DNA from: Acidobacteriota bacterium
GTDB taxonomy: Bacteria > Acidobacteriota > Terriglobia > UBA7540
Length of the DNA: 29,385 nt
NCBI GenBank assembly: GCA_021827245.1
Contig: JAKAWN010000031.1
Coordinates: 1 to 29,385, forward strand
Direction of reading: 5' to 3'
The notes beneath the pieces are model-generated. The model was given only the letters and a program-made list of their open reading frames with translations. It was not told the origin of the DNA and made no database searches. A program made the position numbers and the translations under genes. Positions 16,156-27,089 of the stretch are shown piece after piece. Position 1 is the first letter of the stretch. The number at the start of each line of letters is the position of its first letter.

Positions 16156-16632
16156 ATGGACCAAGTTGCGAGCCAGTTAGGGAGTCTTCTTGTCCAGTCG
16201 ATTCCGACCATTGTCTTTGTCATTTTCCTCCTGGCCTTTCTGAACCGCCTGTTCTTTAAGCCACTTTCCCAGACTCTGGACGCTCGTGCCAGGGCCACCA
16301 GCGGGGCCCTTGCCGAGGCCCGGCAACAGGCGAGCAGAGGGGAGGAGATATTGCATCAGTACGAACAGGCCATGCAATCGGCGCGGCAGGAGATCTATCA
16401 GCACCGCGAAGATGTGCGCCGGAAAGCTCTGGGTGAGAGGGACAGCAAACTTCAGGAAGCACGAAGCCGGGCAGAATCCATGGTCAAGGCCGCCCAGGCC
16501 GATCTCGACAAGGAAGCGGAGATTTCCAAGATCGCGTTGCGGACCGCCGTCGAATCATTGGCGAAGGAAGTGACGGTTTCCTTTTTTGCCCCTCGCTATT
16601 CCGGGAGCAACCAGGGAGGTGTGCAGGCATGA
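16156..16632 (+). CDS. atpF': F-type ATP synthase subunit b' (first b-type subunit)
   Basis: This 158-residue protein has one N-terminal membrane helix (IPTIVFVIFLLAFLNRLFFKP) and a long charged coiled coil (DARARATSGALAEARQQ onward), the form of F0 b-type stator subunits. It is shorter than the second b subunit and has no signal-like extension. It is the first gene after the operon promoter. A following b subunit overlaps its stop codon by four bases (ATGA). Paired b and b' genes are known from cyanobacteria, alphaproteobacteria and Geobacter-like operons, where they form a heterodimeric stalk. No gene for the a or c ring subunit is here. Confidence 0.88.
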   Translation: MDQVASQLGSLLVQSIPTIVFVIFLLAFLNRLFFKPLSQTLDARARATSGALAEARQQASRGEEILHQYEQAMQSARQEIYQHREDVRRKALGERDSKLQEARSRAESMVKAAQADLDKEAEISKIALRTAVESLAKEVTVSFFAPRYSGSNQGGVQA

Positions 16633-17243
16633 GCCGGGCGTTTCGAGTGGGGTTTCTTGCTCTCTGTCTGTTTGGGGCTTTCCAAGTCTCACGAAAGCCG
16701 GCTTTTGCCGCTGCCCCTCCAGCGGCCCAGGCAGCCGGAGAGGGAGGCGGTCTTAAGGTCAGCCACGAACTGCTTTTCGAGACGATCAATTTCATTCTTC
16801 TTATGGGCCTTTTCGTCTACCTCTATCGGAAACGTGGCAAGGCGTTTTTCGATGAGCGTTCTGAGGCAATTCGAAAAAGTCTGGAAGAAAGCCGACAGGC
16901 GCTTGAGAAGTCACAATCCAGGCTTGCCGAGGCCGAAAGGAAATTGGCTGGTCTCCAGGATGAGGTCCGAGCTCTGAAAGAGCGCGCCGAGGCTGAAATC
17001 GCCGTGGAACGAGAGAAAATGCGGCAAGCGTCGGATGATGAAGCTCGACGGATTGAAGAATTCGCCAAAGCCCGGATTCAAGCCGCGACTAATGCCGCCA
17101 AGCTGGAACTGAAGGATTACGTTGTGGAGCAAGCCCTCGATCAGGCCCGCGGGATGATCCGGCAACGGATGGATGAAAAGAACAGGGAACGGCTGGTCAG
17201 TTTTTTTCTTGATGATCTGGGATCAAAGATGAAGAGTAACTGA
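16629..17243 (+). CDS. atpF: F-type ATP synthase subunit b (second b-type subunit)
   Basis: This 204-residue protein has a signal-like N-terminus (VGFLALCLFGAF, then SRKPAFAAAP), a linker, a membrane helix (LLFETINFILLMGLFVYLY) and a long coiled coil (about residues 65-165). The extra N-terminal helix may be cleaved. It starts inside the stop codon of the previous gene (ATGA), indicating translational coupling, and is followed 58 bases later by atpH. Together with the first b subunit it should form the peripheral stalk linking F0 to F1. Confidence 0.9.
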   Translation: MSRAFRVGFLALCLFGAFQVSRKPAFAAAPPAAQAAGEGGGLKVSHELLFETINFILLMGLFVYLYRKRGKAFFDERSEAIRKSLEESRQALEKSQSRLAEAERKLAGLQDEVRALKERAEAEIAVEREKMRQASDDEARRIEEFAKARIQAATNAAKLELKDYVVEQALDQARGMIRQRMDEKNRERLVSFFLDDLGSKMKSN

Positions 17244-17301
17244 GCGGCAGAGCAGGGAACGGTCCCCTGCCGCCCAGGAAGAGACGGAAAGGCACATACC
17301 T

Positions 17302-17841
17302 ATGTCGATGGCCATCGCCAGCCGCTACGCGCGAGCTCTGGCAGATGTCTTGGGTCCGCAGGGCAACGTTGGTGCGATGTCGAAGGAACTTGAGGAGTTT
17401 GCCGCCGTCTGGCGGGAAAGCGGTGACCTGCGCCAGGTTCTCACCAGTCCCACGATCGCGACGGACCAGAAGCAGAGCGTGCTGAATACAATTCTGGCGC
17501 GACTTGGGACGTCGGTCACAGCGGGGAACTTTCTGCGAGTGCTGCTGGTGAACTACCGCATGCCGTTGCTGGAAGAAGTGTTGCAGGCCTTTCAGAAAGT
17601 TGCGAATGAGCGCCTTGGCATTGTTGAGGTGCAGGTGTTGTTTGCCCAGGATCTGACTTTGGATGAACAGAATGCCCTTCGGAGGAAGTTCGCAGAGGTA
17701 ACCGGCAAGACAGTGGAAATAAAGTTTCACCGCGAGGAGAAACTACTGGGAGGACTACAAGCGCGGGTTGGCAGCACGGTTTATGACGGTTCAGCGCAGG
17801 GATACCTGGAGCGTCTTCGCGGACAGTTGACATCATCTTAG
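17302..17841 (+). CDS. atpH: F-type ATP synthase delta subunit
   Basis: This 179-residue protein is of normal length for the delta/OSCP subunit. ASRYARALADVL at the N-terminus, FLRVLLVNYRMPLLEEVLQAFQKVANERLG in the middle and ARVGSTVYDGSAQGYLERLRGQL at the end are the family signatures. It caps the alpha/beta hexamer and ties it to the b stalk. A gap of 233 bases separates it from atpA, longer than any other in the operon. Confidence 0.93.
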   Translation: MSMAIASRYARALADVLGPQGNVGAMSKELEEFAAVWRESGDLRQVLTSPTIATDQKQSVLNTILARLGTSVTAGNFLRVLLVNYRMPLLEEVLQAFQKVANERLGIVEVQVLFAQDLTLDEQNALRRKFAEVTGKTVEIKFHREEKLLGGLQARVGSTVYDGSAQGYLERLRGQLTSS

Positions 17842-17846
17842 CCGGA

Positions 17847-17866
17847 CGGTAAAAAGTCCTTTACCG
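17847..17866 (+). other. Hairpin between atpH and atpA
   Basis: CGGTAAA and TTTACCG pair over 7 bp with a six-base loop just after the atpH stop. There is no T-run, so it may be an mRNA processing or stability element rather than a terminator. The rest of the 233-base gap shows no convincing promoter or ORF. Confidence 0.4.
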
Positions 17867-18074
17867 ATTACATTATTCTCAGTGGAGTGAAACACCGCCT
17901 TGGAAGGAGAGTCGCTCCTGAAGGGTCTGCCTTGCTTTCGGTTTTTTATACGAAACATATCTATGAGTGTCCTGCACAAGATAGAATTAACAATGTAAGA
18001 GGCTTGGTTGCCGGCGCATCCGGGCCTGCTGCAAGGGAGACCGTGGACATTGGAGTGGGCTAAAGCAGGGGGAT

Positions 18075-19607
18075 ATGGCAAAGATCAGACCAGACGAAAT
18101 CACGGATATCATCCGTGAACAGATTGAAAACTTTGACCGGAGCGTGAGCGTCAGCGAGGTTGGCACCGTGATGTCTGTTGGTGACGGTGTGGCGCGCATT
18201 CACGGGCTTGAGAACGTCATGGCCACCGAGCTGCTCGAACTCCCCCATGGCGTGTCAGGCCTGGCCCTAAACCTGGAAGAGGATCAGGTCAGCGCGGTGC
18301 TGCTTGGGGATTACGCCAAGATCGAGGAAGGCGACGTTGTTAAGCGTACCAAGCGCATCATGTCGGTCCCCGTGGGCGAGGCGATGATTGGGCGTGTTGT
18401 AGATGCGCTGGGCCGGCCCAGCGACGGCAAAGGACCCATCTCTACCAGCGAATTCAATCCTCTTGAGACATTGGCGCCCGGCGTAGTAGACCGCCAGCCC
18501 GTACGGGAGCCACTGCAGACAGGCCTGAAGGGTATCGACACCATGATTCCAATCGGCCGGGGCCAGCGAGAATTGATCATCGGCGCGCGGCCGACCGCCA
18601 AGACGGCGATCGGGATTGACACCATCCTCAACCAGCGCGGCGGAGATGTCATCTGCATCTATGTCGCAATTGGGCAGAAGCGCTCAACGATTGCACAGGT
18701 GATTAAAACCCTCGAGCAGTATGATGCGATGAAGTACTCGATTGTCGTCGAGGCAAGTTCTACGGACCCTGCTCCCATGCAATACCTAGCTCCCTATGCG
18801 GGGTGCGCTATAGGTGAGTATTTCCGTGACCGAGGCGGGCATGCGCTTTTGATTTACGACGACCTTTCGAAGCACGCGGTCGCTTATCGCGAAATTTCGT
18901 TGCTGCTGCGCCGTCCGCCTGGACGCGAGGCCTACCCCGGTGACGTCTTTTACTTGCACTCCCGGCTTTTGGAACGGGCTGCGAAGCTGAACAAGGAAAA
19001 GGGAGCAGGGTCCTTGACCGCGCTGCCGATTATCGAAACCCAGGCGGGCGACATTTCGGCATATATTCCCACAAACGTCATTTCCATCACTGATGGCCAG
19101 ATCTACCTGGAAACGGATCTGTTCAACAGCGGTATTCGCCCCGCCATTAACGTGGGGCTGTCGGTCTCGCGTGTTGGCGGAAACGCGCAGATCAAGGCGA
19201 TGAAGCAGGTGGCAGGGACGCTGCGGCTGGACCTTGCTCAGTACCGTGAACTGGCTGCCTTCGAGCAATTCGGCAGTGACCTCGATAAAGCGACCCAGGC
19301 ACAGCTCCGGCGAGGGAAGCGGTTGACTGAAATCCTCAAGCAGGATCAGTATTCGCCCTTGCCCGTCGAAAAGCAGATTGTCGCAGTTCTTGCCGGCACC
19401 CAGGGCTTTCTTGATGATTTGGAAGTAGAAGAGTGCCGGGATTTTGAAACAGAACTCTATGAGTTTCTGGACTCTTCTTATCCGGAGTTGGGAAGGAAAA
19501 TCCTCGAAAAGAAACAGCTTGACGATACGTTGCGCTCCGAAATCAAGAAGATGCTCGAGGATTACAAGAAGAAATTCAAGGCAGAGCGCGAAGCTGCGAA
19601 AGCATGA
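18075..19607 (+). CDS. atpA: F-type ATP synthase alpha subunit, with altered P-loop
   Basis: This 510-residue protein is full length. The beta-barrel domain, nucleotide domain ([69 protein letters not shown] region) and arginine finger ([11 protein letters not shown]) are all present. The P-loop at residues 170-177 reads GARPTAKT instead of GDRQTGKT: the glycine before Lys is Ala175, and Asp and Gln are also changed, while Lys176 and Thr177 remain. Alpha sites bind nucleotide but do not catalyse, so some change may be tolerated. AGCAGGGGG lies just before the ATG. The next gene, atpG, follows after 12 bases. Confidence 0.95.
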   Translation: MAKIRPDEITDIIREQIENFDRSVSVSEVGTVMSVGDGVARIHGLENVMATELLELPHGVSGLALNLEEDQVSAVLLGDYAKIEEGDVVKRTKRIMSVPVGEAMIGRVVDALGRPSDGKGPISTSEFNPLETLAPGVVDRQPVREPLQTGLKGIDTMIPIGRGQRELIIGARPTAKTAIGIDTILNQRGGDVICIYVAIGQKRSTIAQVIKTLEQYDAMKYSIVVEASSTDPAPMQYLAPYAGCAIGEYFRDRGGHALLIYDDLSKHAVAYREISLLLRRPPGREAYPGDVFYLHSRLLERAAKLNKEKGAGSLTALPIIETQAGDISAYIPTNVISITDGQIYLETDLFNSGIRPAINVGLSVSRVGGNAQIKAMKQVAGTLRLDLAQYRELAAFEQFGSDLDKATQAQLRRGKRLTEILKQDQYSPLPVEKQIVAVLAGTQGFLDDLEVEECRDFETELYEFLDSSYPELGRKILEKKQLDDTLRSEIKKMLEDYKKKFKAEREAAKA

Positions 19608-19619
19608 GGCGGGAGGAAA

Positions 19620-21990
<2,371 letters not shown>

Positions 21991-22038
21991 ACGGCAGGAT
22001 GAAACCCTAATGTCTGGCCTTTCTCAGGAACAAATGCC

Positions 22039-22464
22039 ATGGCTGATACCCTTCCCACTTACATCCAATTGCAGATTGTTACACCGGAGCGCGAGGTTGC
22101 CGAAGAAGAGGTGGATGAGGTGTCCATTCCCGGGAGGGAAGGATACCTGGGGGTGCTACCTGGACACGCGCCACTCCTTACCGAACTTCAGTCTGGGACG
22201 CTCATGTATCGCCAGAATGCAAGTAAGCATTATGTGGCAGTCCATTCGGGCTTCGCTGAGGTTCTCCCTGAGCGTGTGATTGTTCTGGCTGACAATGCAG
22301 AGCGGGCGGAAGAAATTAATGTCGAACAGGCTGAGCGGGACCGGGAGCAGGCCGAAGAATATCTGAAGTCCCATTCTGAATCTGACGCCAATGTCGAGAA
22401 CTGGCGCGAACAATTGAACAGAGCGATGTGCCGCCTGGAAACCGCGCGGCAGATGCGGTCCTGA
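22039..22464 (+). CDS. atpC: F-type ATP synthase epsilon subunit
   Basis: This 141-residue protein is of normal length. IQLQIVTPEREVAEEEVDEVSIPGREGYLGVLPGHAPLL is the beta-sandwich signature (spanning about residues 9-47), and the C-terminal helical hairpin (INVEQAERDREQAEEYL and EQLNRAMCRLETARQMR) is the regulatory arm that can inhibit ATP hydrolysis. It is the last gene of the operon. Confidence 0.94.
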   Translation: MADTLPTYIQLQIVTPEREVAEEEVDEVSIPGREGYLGVLPGHAPLLTELQSGTLMYRQNASKHYVAVHSGFAEVLPERVIVLADNAERAEEINVEQAERDREQAEEYLKSHSESDANVENWREQLNRAMCRLETARQMRS

Positions 22465-22520
22465 GTTTCGCCGTCTTATTCTGCGCGGGCGACCAGCCTC
22501 CATGCCCTCTGTTCCGGCGA

Positions 22521-22546
22521 TGCCCGCGAACGCCGCGCAGCGGGCA
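22521..22546 (+). terminator. GC-rich hairpin after atpC, possible operon end
   Basis: TGCCCGC and GCGGGCA pair over 7 bp around a 12-base loop, 57 bases after the atpC stop. There is no T-run, so termination here is only a suggestion. Confidence 0.3.
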
Positions 22547-22604
22547 ATCGGCAGTACTTCGGCGCCCTATCGTCCGAGTTCTTTCGCCCTGTACTGGAAG
22601 AACC

Positions 22605-22851
22605 GTAGATCGCAAGTTACGAGCGTATACAACTTGCTGGTACCTTGACTGCTGGCGAGACAAGCAGTTTCTGAGGCGGCATGGCCTCGAGTCCGAAGAA
22701 ATCAATATTGAGAAGCTCCCAAAGCTGCGGAATTCTCATGAGCGCCAACGGGGGAAGACGCCGCGTGCCCGCGTTTGAAAAGGCCGCGTGCATTTTCTGT
22801 CGTTCCCCTTTCGATCCGGTTCTGCTGGGCCGCGAGCTGGGACTTGCATAA
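22605..22851 (+). pseudogene. Decayed glutaredoxin / mycoredoxin-like gene
   Basis: The pieces of a small glutaredoxin-like protein lie in order in three frames. Frame one (from 22605) gives RKLRAYTTCWYLDCWRDKQF, then LRRHGLESEEINIEKLP. Frame two (22721-22735) gives KAAEF. Frame three (22738 to the TAA at 22849-22851) gives MSANGGRRRVPAF, then CRSPFDPVLLGRELGLA. Two single-base losses, near 22719-22720 and 22736-22737, would explain the shifts. The expected W-C-P-D-C active site reads W-Y-L-D-C, so the first Cys is gone, and the codon where the start should be is GTA. All four defects agree with a dead gene. Sequencing error could explain a frameshift but not the lost Cys and start. It lies in the gap after the ATP synthase operon. 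Confidence 0.7.
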
Positions 22852-23023
22852 CGCGGCAACGTCGACAGGATCTGCATAGGCCCCTGCCTGACTCGCCTGT
22901 GATCCGGCCTTCCGCAAGAGGAATTCGTTTGCGTTCGGACCGACTGGCCTGGCGATTGCCCCTCAGAAGGGATTTCTTCTTCGCCTTGCTCTGAAGGTTT
23001 GAAACTGTTATCTTGGAGGTGTA
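22852..23023. other. Region upstream of the ECF sigma gene
   Basis: No ORF of interest is seen. The stretch must hold the sigma gene promoter, but I cannot point to a convincing ECF-type or housekeeping hexamer pair. The ribosome binding site TTGGAGGT is at 23013-23020. Confidence 0.4.
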
Positions 23024-23659
23024 GTGGATATGATGCGGTCAGTGGGTGTTGCTCTCGATCAAACGGCTCCCGCAATCAGCGACGAGGCCGAGTTAGTAGC
23101 TGAGTTGAAAGCGGGATCAGAGGAGGCTTTTGCCTACCTCCTGGCCGTTTATCAGAACCCTCTGTTCAACCTGATTTTGCATATGGTCGCCGATCAGGGC
23201 GAAGCATCCGACGTTCTTCAGAATGTGCTCGTCAAAATTCTCCGCGGCATCCGCCAGTTCAGTGAGAGAAGCAGCCTGAAAACCTGGATTTATCGTATTG
23301 CGGTGCATGAAGCGTCCAATCATCGCCGGAGCTTGCGGCGGCGCCTTTTCCATGAACCGTTCTCCATGGATGATGAGGCCTTGCACCTGAGTGTGCGATC
23401 TGTGATTTCCGGGAACGAGCGGAAGAGCCCTTATGATGTCTACGAGCAGGCTGAGTGTCAGGCCGAAGTCGAGCGGGCTCTAGCAACCCTTGCTGAACCT
23501 TTCCGGGCTGTGGTGGTGCTGAGAGAGATTGAGGGACTGAGTTACGAGGAGATTGCCGAGGTTCTTGGGGTTGCCGAAGGGACGGTCAAGTCACGTTTGC
23601 GGCGCGGCCGGGAAGTGCTGAAACGCAAACTAGCCTCCCGGTTGAGCGGGTCGTTATGA
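23024..23659 (+). CDS. ECF-type RNA polymerase sigma factor
   Basis: This 211-residue protein has sigma region 2 (GSEEAFAYLLAVYQNPLFNL, VADQGEASDVLQNVLVKILRGI, SLKTWIYRIAVHEASNHRRS, about residues 32-105) and region 4 (LATLAEPFRAVVVLREIEGL, SYEEIAEVLGVAEGTVKSRLRRGREVLKRKL, about 150-205). A 45-residue linker joins them. It lacks sigma regions 1 and 3, as ECF factors do. The start is GTG at 23024 or ATG at 23030/23033; the GGAGG at 23015-23019 fits all within two or three bases of the best distance. The last four bases overlap the start of the anti-sigma gene, so the two are translationally coupled. The regulon is not visible here. Confidence 0.92.
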   Translation: MDMMRSVGVALDQTAPAISDEAELVAELKAGSEEAFAYLLAVYQNPLFNLILHMVADQGEASDVLQNVLVKILRGIRQFSERSSLKTWIYRIAVHEASNHRRSLRRRLFHEPFSMDDEALHLSVRSVISGNERKSPYDVYEQAECQAEVERALATLAEPFRAVVVLREIEGLSYEEIAEVLGVAEGTVKSRLRRGREVLKRKLASRLSGSL

Positions 23660-24309
23660 TATTTGAATCTTGCTCGGAGATTCGGAGTTTCTTCTCGGAC
23701 TACATCGACGGGGCCTGCCCGGCGGAAATGAACCACTCGGTTCGTTACCACCTGGCCCATTGCCCCCCGTGCCGCGCGGAACTTGAGCGATATCAGGCAC
23801 TGCGAAATGAGTTGCATCATCTGTCGCGTCAGCAGGTTACGCCGCAGCTAGCCTTGCGGTTGCGCGTGCAGGTGTCGCAGGAACTGCATCGGAATCCATT
23901 TCAGTGCCTTCGGGTGCGTTTAGAGAATTTGTTCCGGCCTGTTCTGTTTCCCTCGGTTGCGGGGACTCTGCTGGGCCTTATCTGCATCCTCCTGATGCTG
24001 TCCGCGGGTACGCCACGCGTGAGCAATACCCCCGACGTTCCCCTGGATCTTGTGACACCGCCGCGCGTCCAGTTGCTTGCACCAATGAATTTCGATGTGG
24101 GAAGCCAGCCTCTCGTGCTGGTGACCTACGTCGACGCGCAGGGCCGGGTTACATCATACAAAGTCCTTTCCGGGCAGAATTCTCCAGGGCTGATGCAACA
24201 GCTTGATCAGATGATGTACTTCAGCCTGTTCCAACCCGCAACGGTGTTTGGCCAGCCGACAAGCGGCAGCGTGGTCCTTTCATTCCGAAGAATTACGGTC
24301 CGAGGTTAG
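23656..24309 (+). CDS. Membrane-anchored zinc-finger anti-sigma factor with TonB-C-like outer domain
   Basis: This 217-residue protein starts with a zinc-binding anti-sigma motif, His32-x3-Cys36-x2-Cys39 in VRYHLAHCPPCRAEL, with Cys6 as possible fourth ligand. One membrane helix follows (FPSVAGTLLGLICILLMLS, about residues 97-115). The outer part ends in a small domain (PLVLVTYVDAQGRVTSYKVL to SGSVVLSFRRITV) that resembles the TonB C-terminal fold. The inner part should hold the ECF factor coded just before it, and the outer part may sense the signal. It overlaps the sigma gene by four bases and is followed after five bases by the TPR-protein gene, so the three form one operon. Confidence 0.82.
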   Translation: MIFESCSEIRSFFSDYIDGACPAEMNHSVRYHLAHCPPCRAELERYQALRNELHHLSRQQVTPQLALRLRVQVSQELHRNPFQCLRVRLENLFRPVLFPSVAGTLLGLICILLMLSAGTPRVSNTPDVPLDLVTPPRVQLLAPMNFDVGSQPLVLVTYVDAQGRVTSYKVLSGQNSPGLMQQLDQMMYFSLFQPATVFGQPTSGSVVLSFRRITVRG

Positions 24310-24314
24310 CTGGC

Positions 24315-25874
24315 TTGCTCTCCCGATACTGCAATTCCTCCCACAACCTCCTGCAATCTTCAAGGGCGAAGCGCCATCGGGGCATGATCCTCCCGGCCGT
24401 GGCGGTGATCCTGCTTGTCCTGGGGCTTGCCCCATTGTCTTCCTGGGCGCAGCAGGGGAAAGTTCTGGTCGAATCCAACAAACAGCTTTTCTGCGTGCTT
24501 GCGGCGCTTGACGACGCTGGCTATGACGCTGGGATGGGGATTGGCGCAGGCAGCAAGGCCCGCGAAGCCCTTCGAGCGGACCTTGCCGGCAAGCAGATCT
24601 CCGTGCTCCCGGAAATCAGGAAGTTTTATGAAGCCCACAAGATTGCGGGCCATCCGGGACGGGATTTTGGCCAGTACGTCTCCCTGGCTCTGCTGCTGGG
24701 TCCCCCCCCGGACTTTAAGCTTACGTATGCCCTCACCGACCTTCCGCCGGATGCCAAGAATGTTGCGGGCCTGATTCCACTGCTTCAGACCTTCTACAAA
24801 CAGGCCGATCTGGCCGACCTGTGGGTCCGCGCTTCGGTGGACAGCCAATCCGCCATCGCGACCTATAGCGCTCCCGCTCGCAAGGCCATCGAGCTGACGG
24901 ATGCTTATCTCCGCTTTCCCGCGGGCGCATACCTGGGCAGGACCTACGCAATTTACCTGGATATGTTCGGCCCGCCGAATCAGGTTCAGGCCCGCGTCTA
25001 TGGAGACAATTATTACCTGGTGATTACGCCGTCTACGAAGCTGAGAATCCATTATATCCGCTACTATTACCTCCATTTTCTTCTGGATCCCCTGGCAGTG
25101 AAGTATGCGCCGGAAATCCATCATGCCATTGCGCTGGAAGCGCTGGCCAGAAAAGCCCCCGCGCTCCGTGCCGACTATAAGAACGACTTTTCCCTGCTGG
25201 TGGACGAGTGCCTGGTGCGGGCGATCGAACTGCGAATGGATAAAGTGCCGGAAGCTCAGGCGACAAAACAAATCCAGCAGTTGCTGGCATCCGGTTTCAT
25301 CCTGGTTCCGTATTTCTACAACGCGCTGCAGCAATACGAGAAGCAGGACGCGTCCATGAACGTTTATTATCAGCAGATGATTGAGGGAATCAAGCCGCAA
25401 AAGGTGTTGGGAGATCTGGCAGGCGTGCACTTTGTCAAACCGGCCACACCGATGGTGGCCGCCGCCCCAAAACTCTCTCCGATCGAGCGGCTGCTTGACC
25501 AGGGCGACAACGCCATTTACGAAGGCAGGTATGAAGACGCCGAGACGGCGTTTGAGCAGGTTCTCAAGACAAGCCCCAAGAACGAACGGGCCTTGTTCGG
25601 CATGGCCGTGGCGGCCAGCAACACGCGCAAGCCTGACCTTGCCAAGAAATATTTCGAAGAGACCCTCAGCACCGCTCACGATCTTCGCATTGTCACCTGG
25701 TCCCACATCTACCTGGGCCGGCTGTACGACATCAACGATGAGCGCACCAAAGCTCTTGCTCAATACCGTGCTGCTTCTCTTACGGCTGGCGCTTACCCGG
25801 AAGCCATGCGCGCGGTTGAGAACGGCCTGAAAATGCCCTTCGGCCTGGAATTCCAGCCGCCGCCCGGGCACTGA
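24315..25874 (+). CDS. Secreted TPR-repeat protein co-transcribed with the sigma/anti-sigma pair
   Basis: This 519-residue protein has an N-terminal signal peptide (MILPAVAVILLVLGLAPLSS, cleavage near AWA-QQ), a large helical middle region of unknown family, and TPR-like repeats at about 395-500 (GDNAIYEGRYEDAETAFEQV, NERALFGMAVAASNTRKPDL, WSHIYLGRLYDINDERTKAL). The start is uncertain: TTG at 24315 has GAGGT ten bases before it, while the ATG at 24384 would begin directly at the hydrophobic segment. The middle region has no metal-binding or catalytic motif I recognise. Its position directly after the anti-sigma gene suggests that it belongs to the same envelope response. Confidence 0.78.
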   Translation: MLSRYCNSSHNLLQSSRAKRHRGMILPAVAVILLVLGLAPLSSWAQQGKVLVESNKQLFCVLAALDDAGYDAGMGIGAGSKAREALRADLAGKQISVLPEIRKFYEAHKIAGHPGRDFGQYVSLALLLGPPPDFKLTYALTDLPPDAKNVAGLIPLLQTFYKQADLADLWVRASVDSQSAIATYSAPARKAIELTDAYLRFPAGAYLGRTYAIYLDMFGPPNQVQARVYGDNYYLVITPSTKLRIHYIRYYYLHFLLDPLAVKYAPEIHHAIALEALARKAPALRADYKNDFSLLVDECLVRAIELRMDKVPEAQATKQIQQLLASGFILVPYFYNALQQYEKQDASMNVYYQQMIEGIKPQKVLGDLAGVHFVKPATPMVAAAPKLSPIERLLDQGDNAIYEGRYEDAETAFEQVLKTSPKNERALFGMAVAASNTRKPDLAKKYFEETLSTAHDLRIVTWSHIYLGRLYDINDERTKALAQYRAASLTAGAYPEAMRAVENGLKMPFGLEFQPPPGH

Positions 25875-25956
25875 TACCTGCCTCCTTCCTTCCGCAGTCG
25901 CCTGACGCAATCCCGTTACGGACATCGAAATCCCAATCAAACGTCTTCGGCCCAGA

Positions 25957-26901
25957 TCAGCGGCGCCGTAAAACGCCGCGGCCGGCGGCCAGGGCGATGG
26001 CATCCGCGATTCTTACGGCAGGGACGATCTGCTTTACGTCGTGGACCCGGACGATGTGTGCGCCATGAAGAATGGCCGCCACCACGGCTGCGGCGTCGCC
26101 AAACTGTAATGCCTCGGGCAAGAGGGGGCCGGCCGGAGGCGCGTTGCGCGCACCGACTCCTTTACGCGACGGTTTGGGCCCTTCGCCCAGAACGATGGCT
26201 CGCACAAACGATTTCCTGGAACTCCCGACGAGAATCGGCAGGTTATAGCACTGCAGCCGGTCGAGATGAGCAATAATCTCAAAGTTCTGGGCCCGCGTCT
26301 TTCCGAAGCCCAGCCCCGGGTCCAGAATCAGTTGCGAGCGGCGGACGCCATGGGCGAGTGCGTGCTCGATAGACCGGGCCAGTCCTTCCCGCAGAGACCG
26401 CCAGATGGAACGGGCGAAGGGCTTTTGCTGCATATCCGCCGGCCGCCCGCGAATGTGCATGAGAATCAGCGGAGCGCCGCTCTGCCGCGCCACCTCCGCC
26501 ATGCGCGGGTCAAAGCGGAGGCCGCTGATGTCGTTCAGGATGCAGGCGCCGGCATCCACGGCCTGCTCAGCCACGGAAGCCTTGGTGGTATCAATCGAAA
26601 TGGGAACTGCAGGCAGCTTGCGGCGCAGGCCCTTGATGACGGGAAGCACGCGCGCGGCCTCTTCCTCGGCGGAGACGGGATGCGAACCGGGGCGGGTCGA
26701 TTCGCCACCCACATCGATCCAGTCAGCGCCCTGGCGAGCCATTTCAACTCCACGGGCGATGGCCGCTGCCGGATCGAGATAGAGACCGCCATCAGAAAAG
26801 GAATCGGGCGTAGCGTTGACCACTCCCATGATCAGCGTCCGCGCGCCCAGCCGGACCTTCCTGCCCATCACGCTGAGTTCAAAATGTGGACGAGCTCTCA
26901 T
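25957..26901 (-). CDS. folP: Dihydropteroate synthase
   Basis: This 314-residue enzyme of folate synthesis condenses 6-hydroxymethyl-dihydropterin diphosphate with p-aminobenzoate. LIMGVVNATPDSFSDGG (Asn for the Mg-diphosphate site), DWIDVGGESTRPGSHPV, ISIDTTKASVAE, LNDISGL, LILDPGLGFGKT and VGSSRKSFV follow in the family order, and GAHIVRVHDV closes the barrel. The start is set at the ATG at 26901, 24 residues before the first motif. An ATG at 26994 and a TTG at 27009 extend the frame by a low-complexity stretch and have no better ribosome binding site. A loop of about 20 residues near the C-terminal third (GEGPKPSRKGVGARNAPPAG) is longer than usual. Repeat element copy B lies directly upstream on the same strand and may supply its promoter. 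Confidence 0.93.
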   Translation of the reverse strand: MRARPHFELSVMGRKVRLGARTLIMGVVNATPDSFSDGGLYLDPAAAIARGVEMARQGADWIDVGGESTRPGSHPVSAEEEAARVLPVIKGLRRKLPAVPISIDTTKASVAEQAVDAGACILNDISGLRFDPRMAEVARQSGAPLILMHIRGRPADMQQKPFARSIWRSLREGLARSIEHALAHGVRRSQLILDPGLGFGKTRAQNFEIIAHLDRLQCYNLPILVGSSRKSFVRAIVLGEGPKPSRKGVGARNAPPAGPLLPEALQFGDAAAVVAAILHGAHIVRVHDVKQIVPAVRIADAIALAAGRGVLRRR

Positions 26902-27089
26902 TCGCGGTCGATCTGCGCCTCGCTTGTTCGGTAGTGGCGGGCTAGCCGCCGGGGCGGGGAGGCTGCCGGCACAGTGCTCAAGAGTGCCCAACATCGCGGC
27001 AGGCGTCAACGGTTCTTTGTAAAATCAGCCTGGCGGGGAAGGGAAGGCTGGGACAAAAGCGATGCGACGCGGGGCTGAATTTTCCCGGC

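Noticed and set aside
24360..26003. 547-residue ORF antisense to the TPR-protein gene
   Set aside because: It has no recognisable domain and overlaps the well-supported TPR gene completely; it is a codon-bias shadow.
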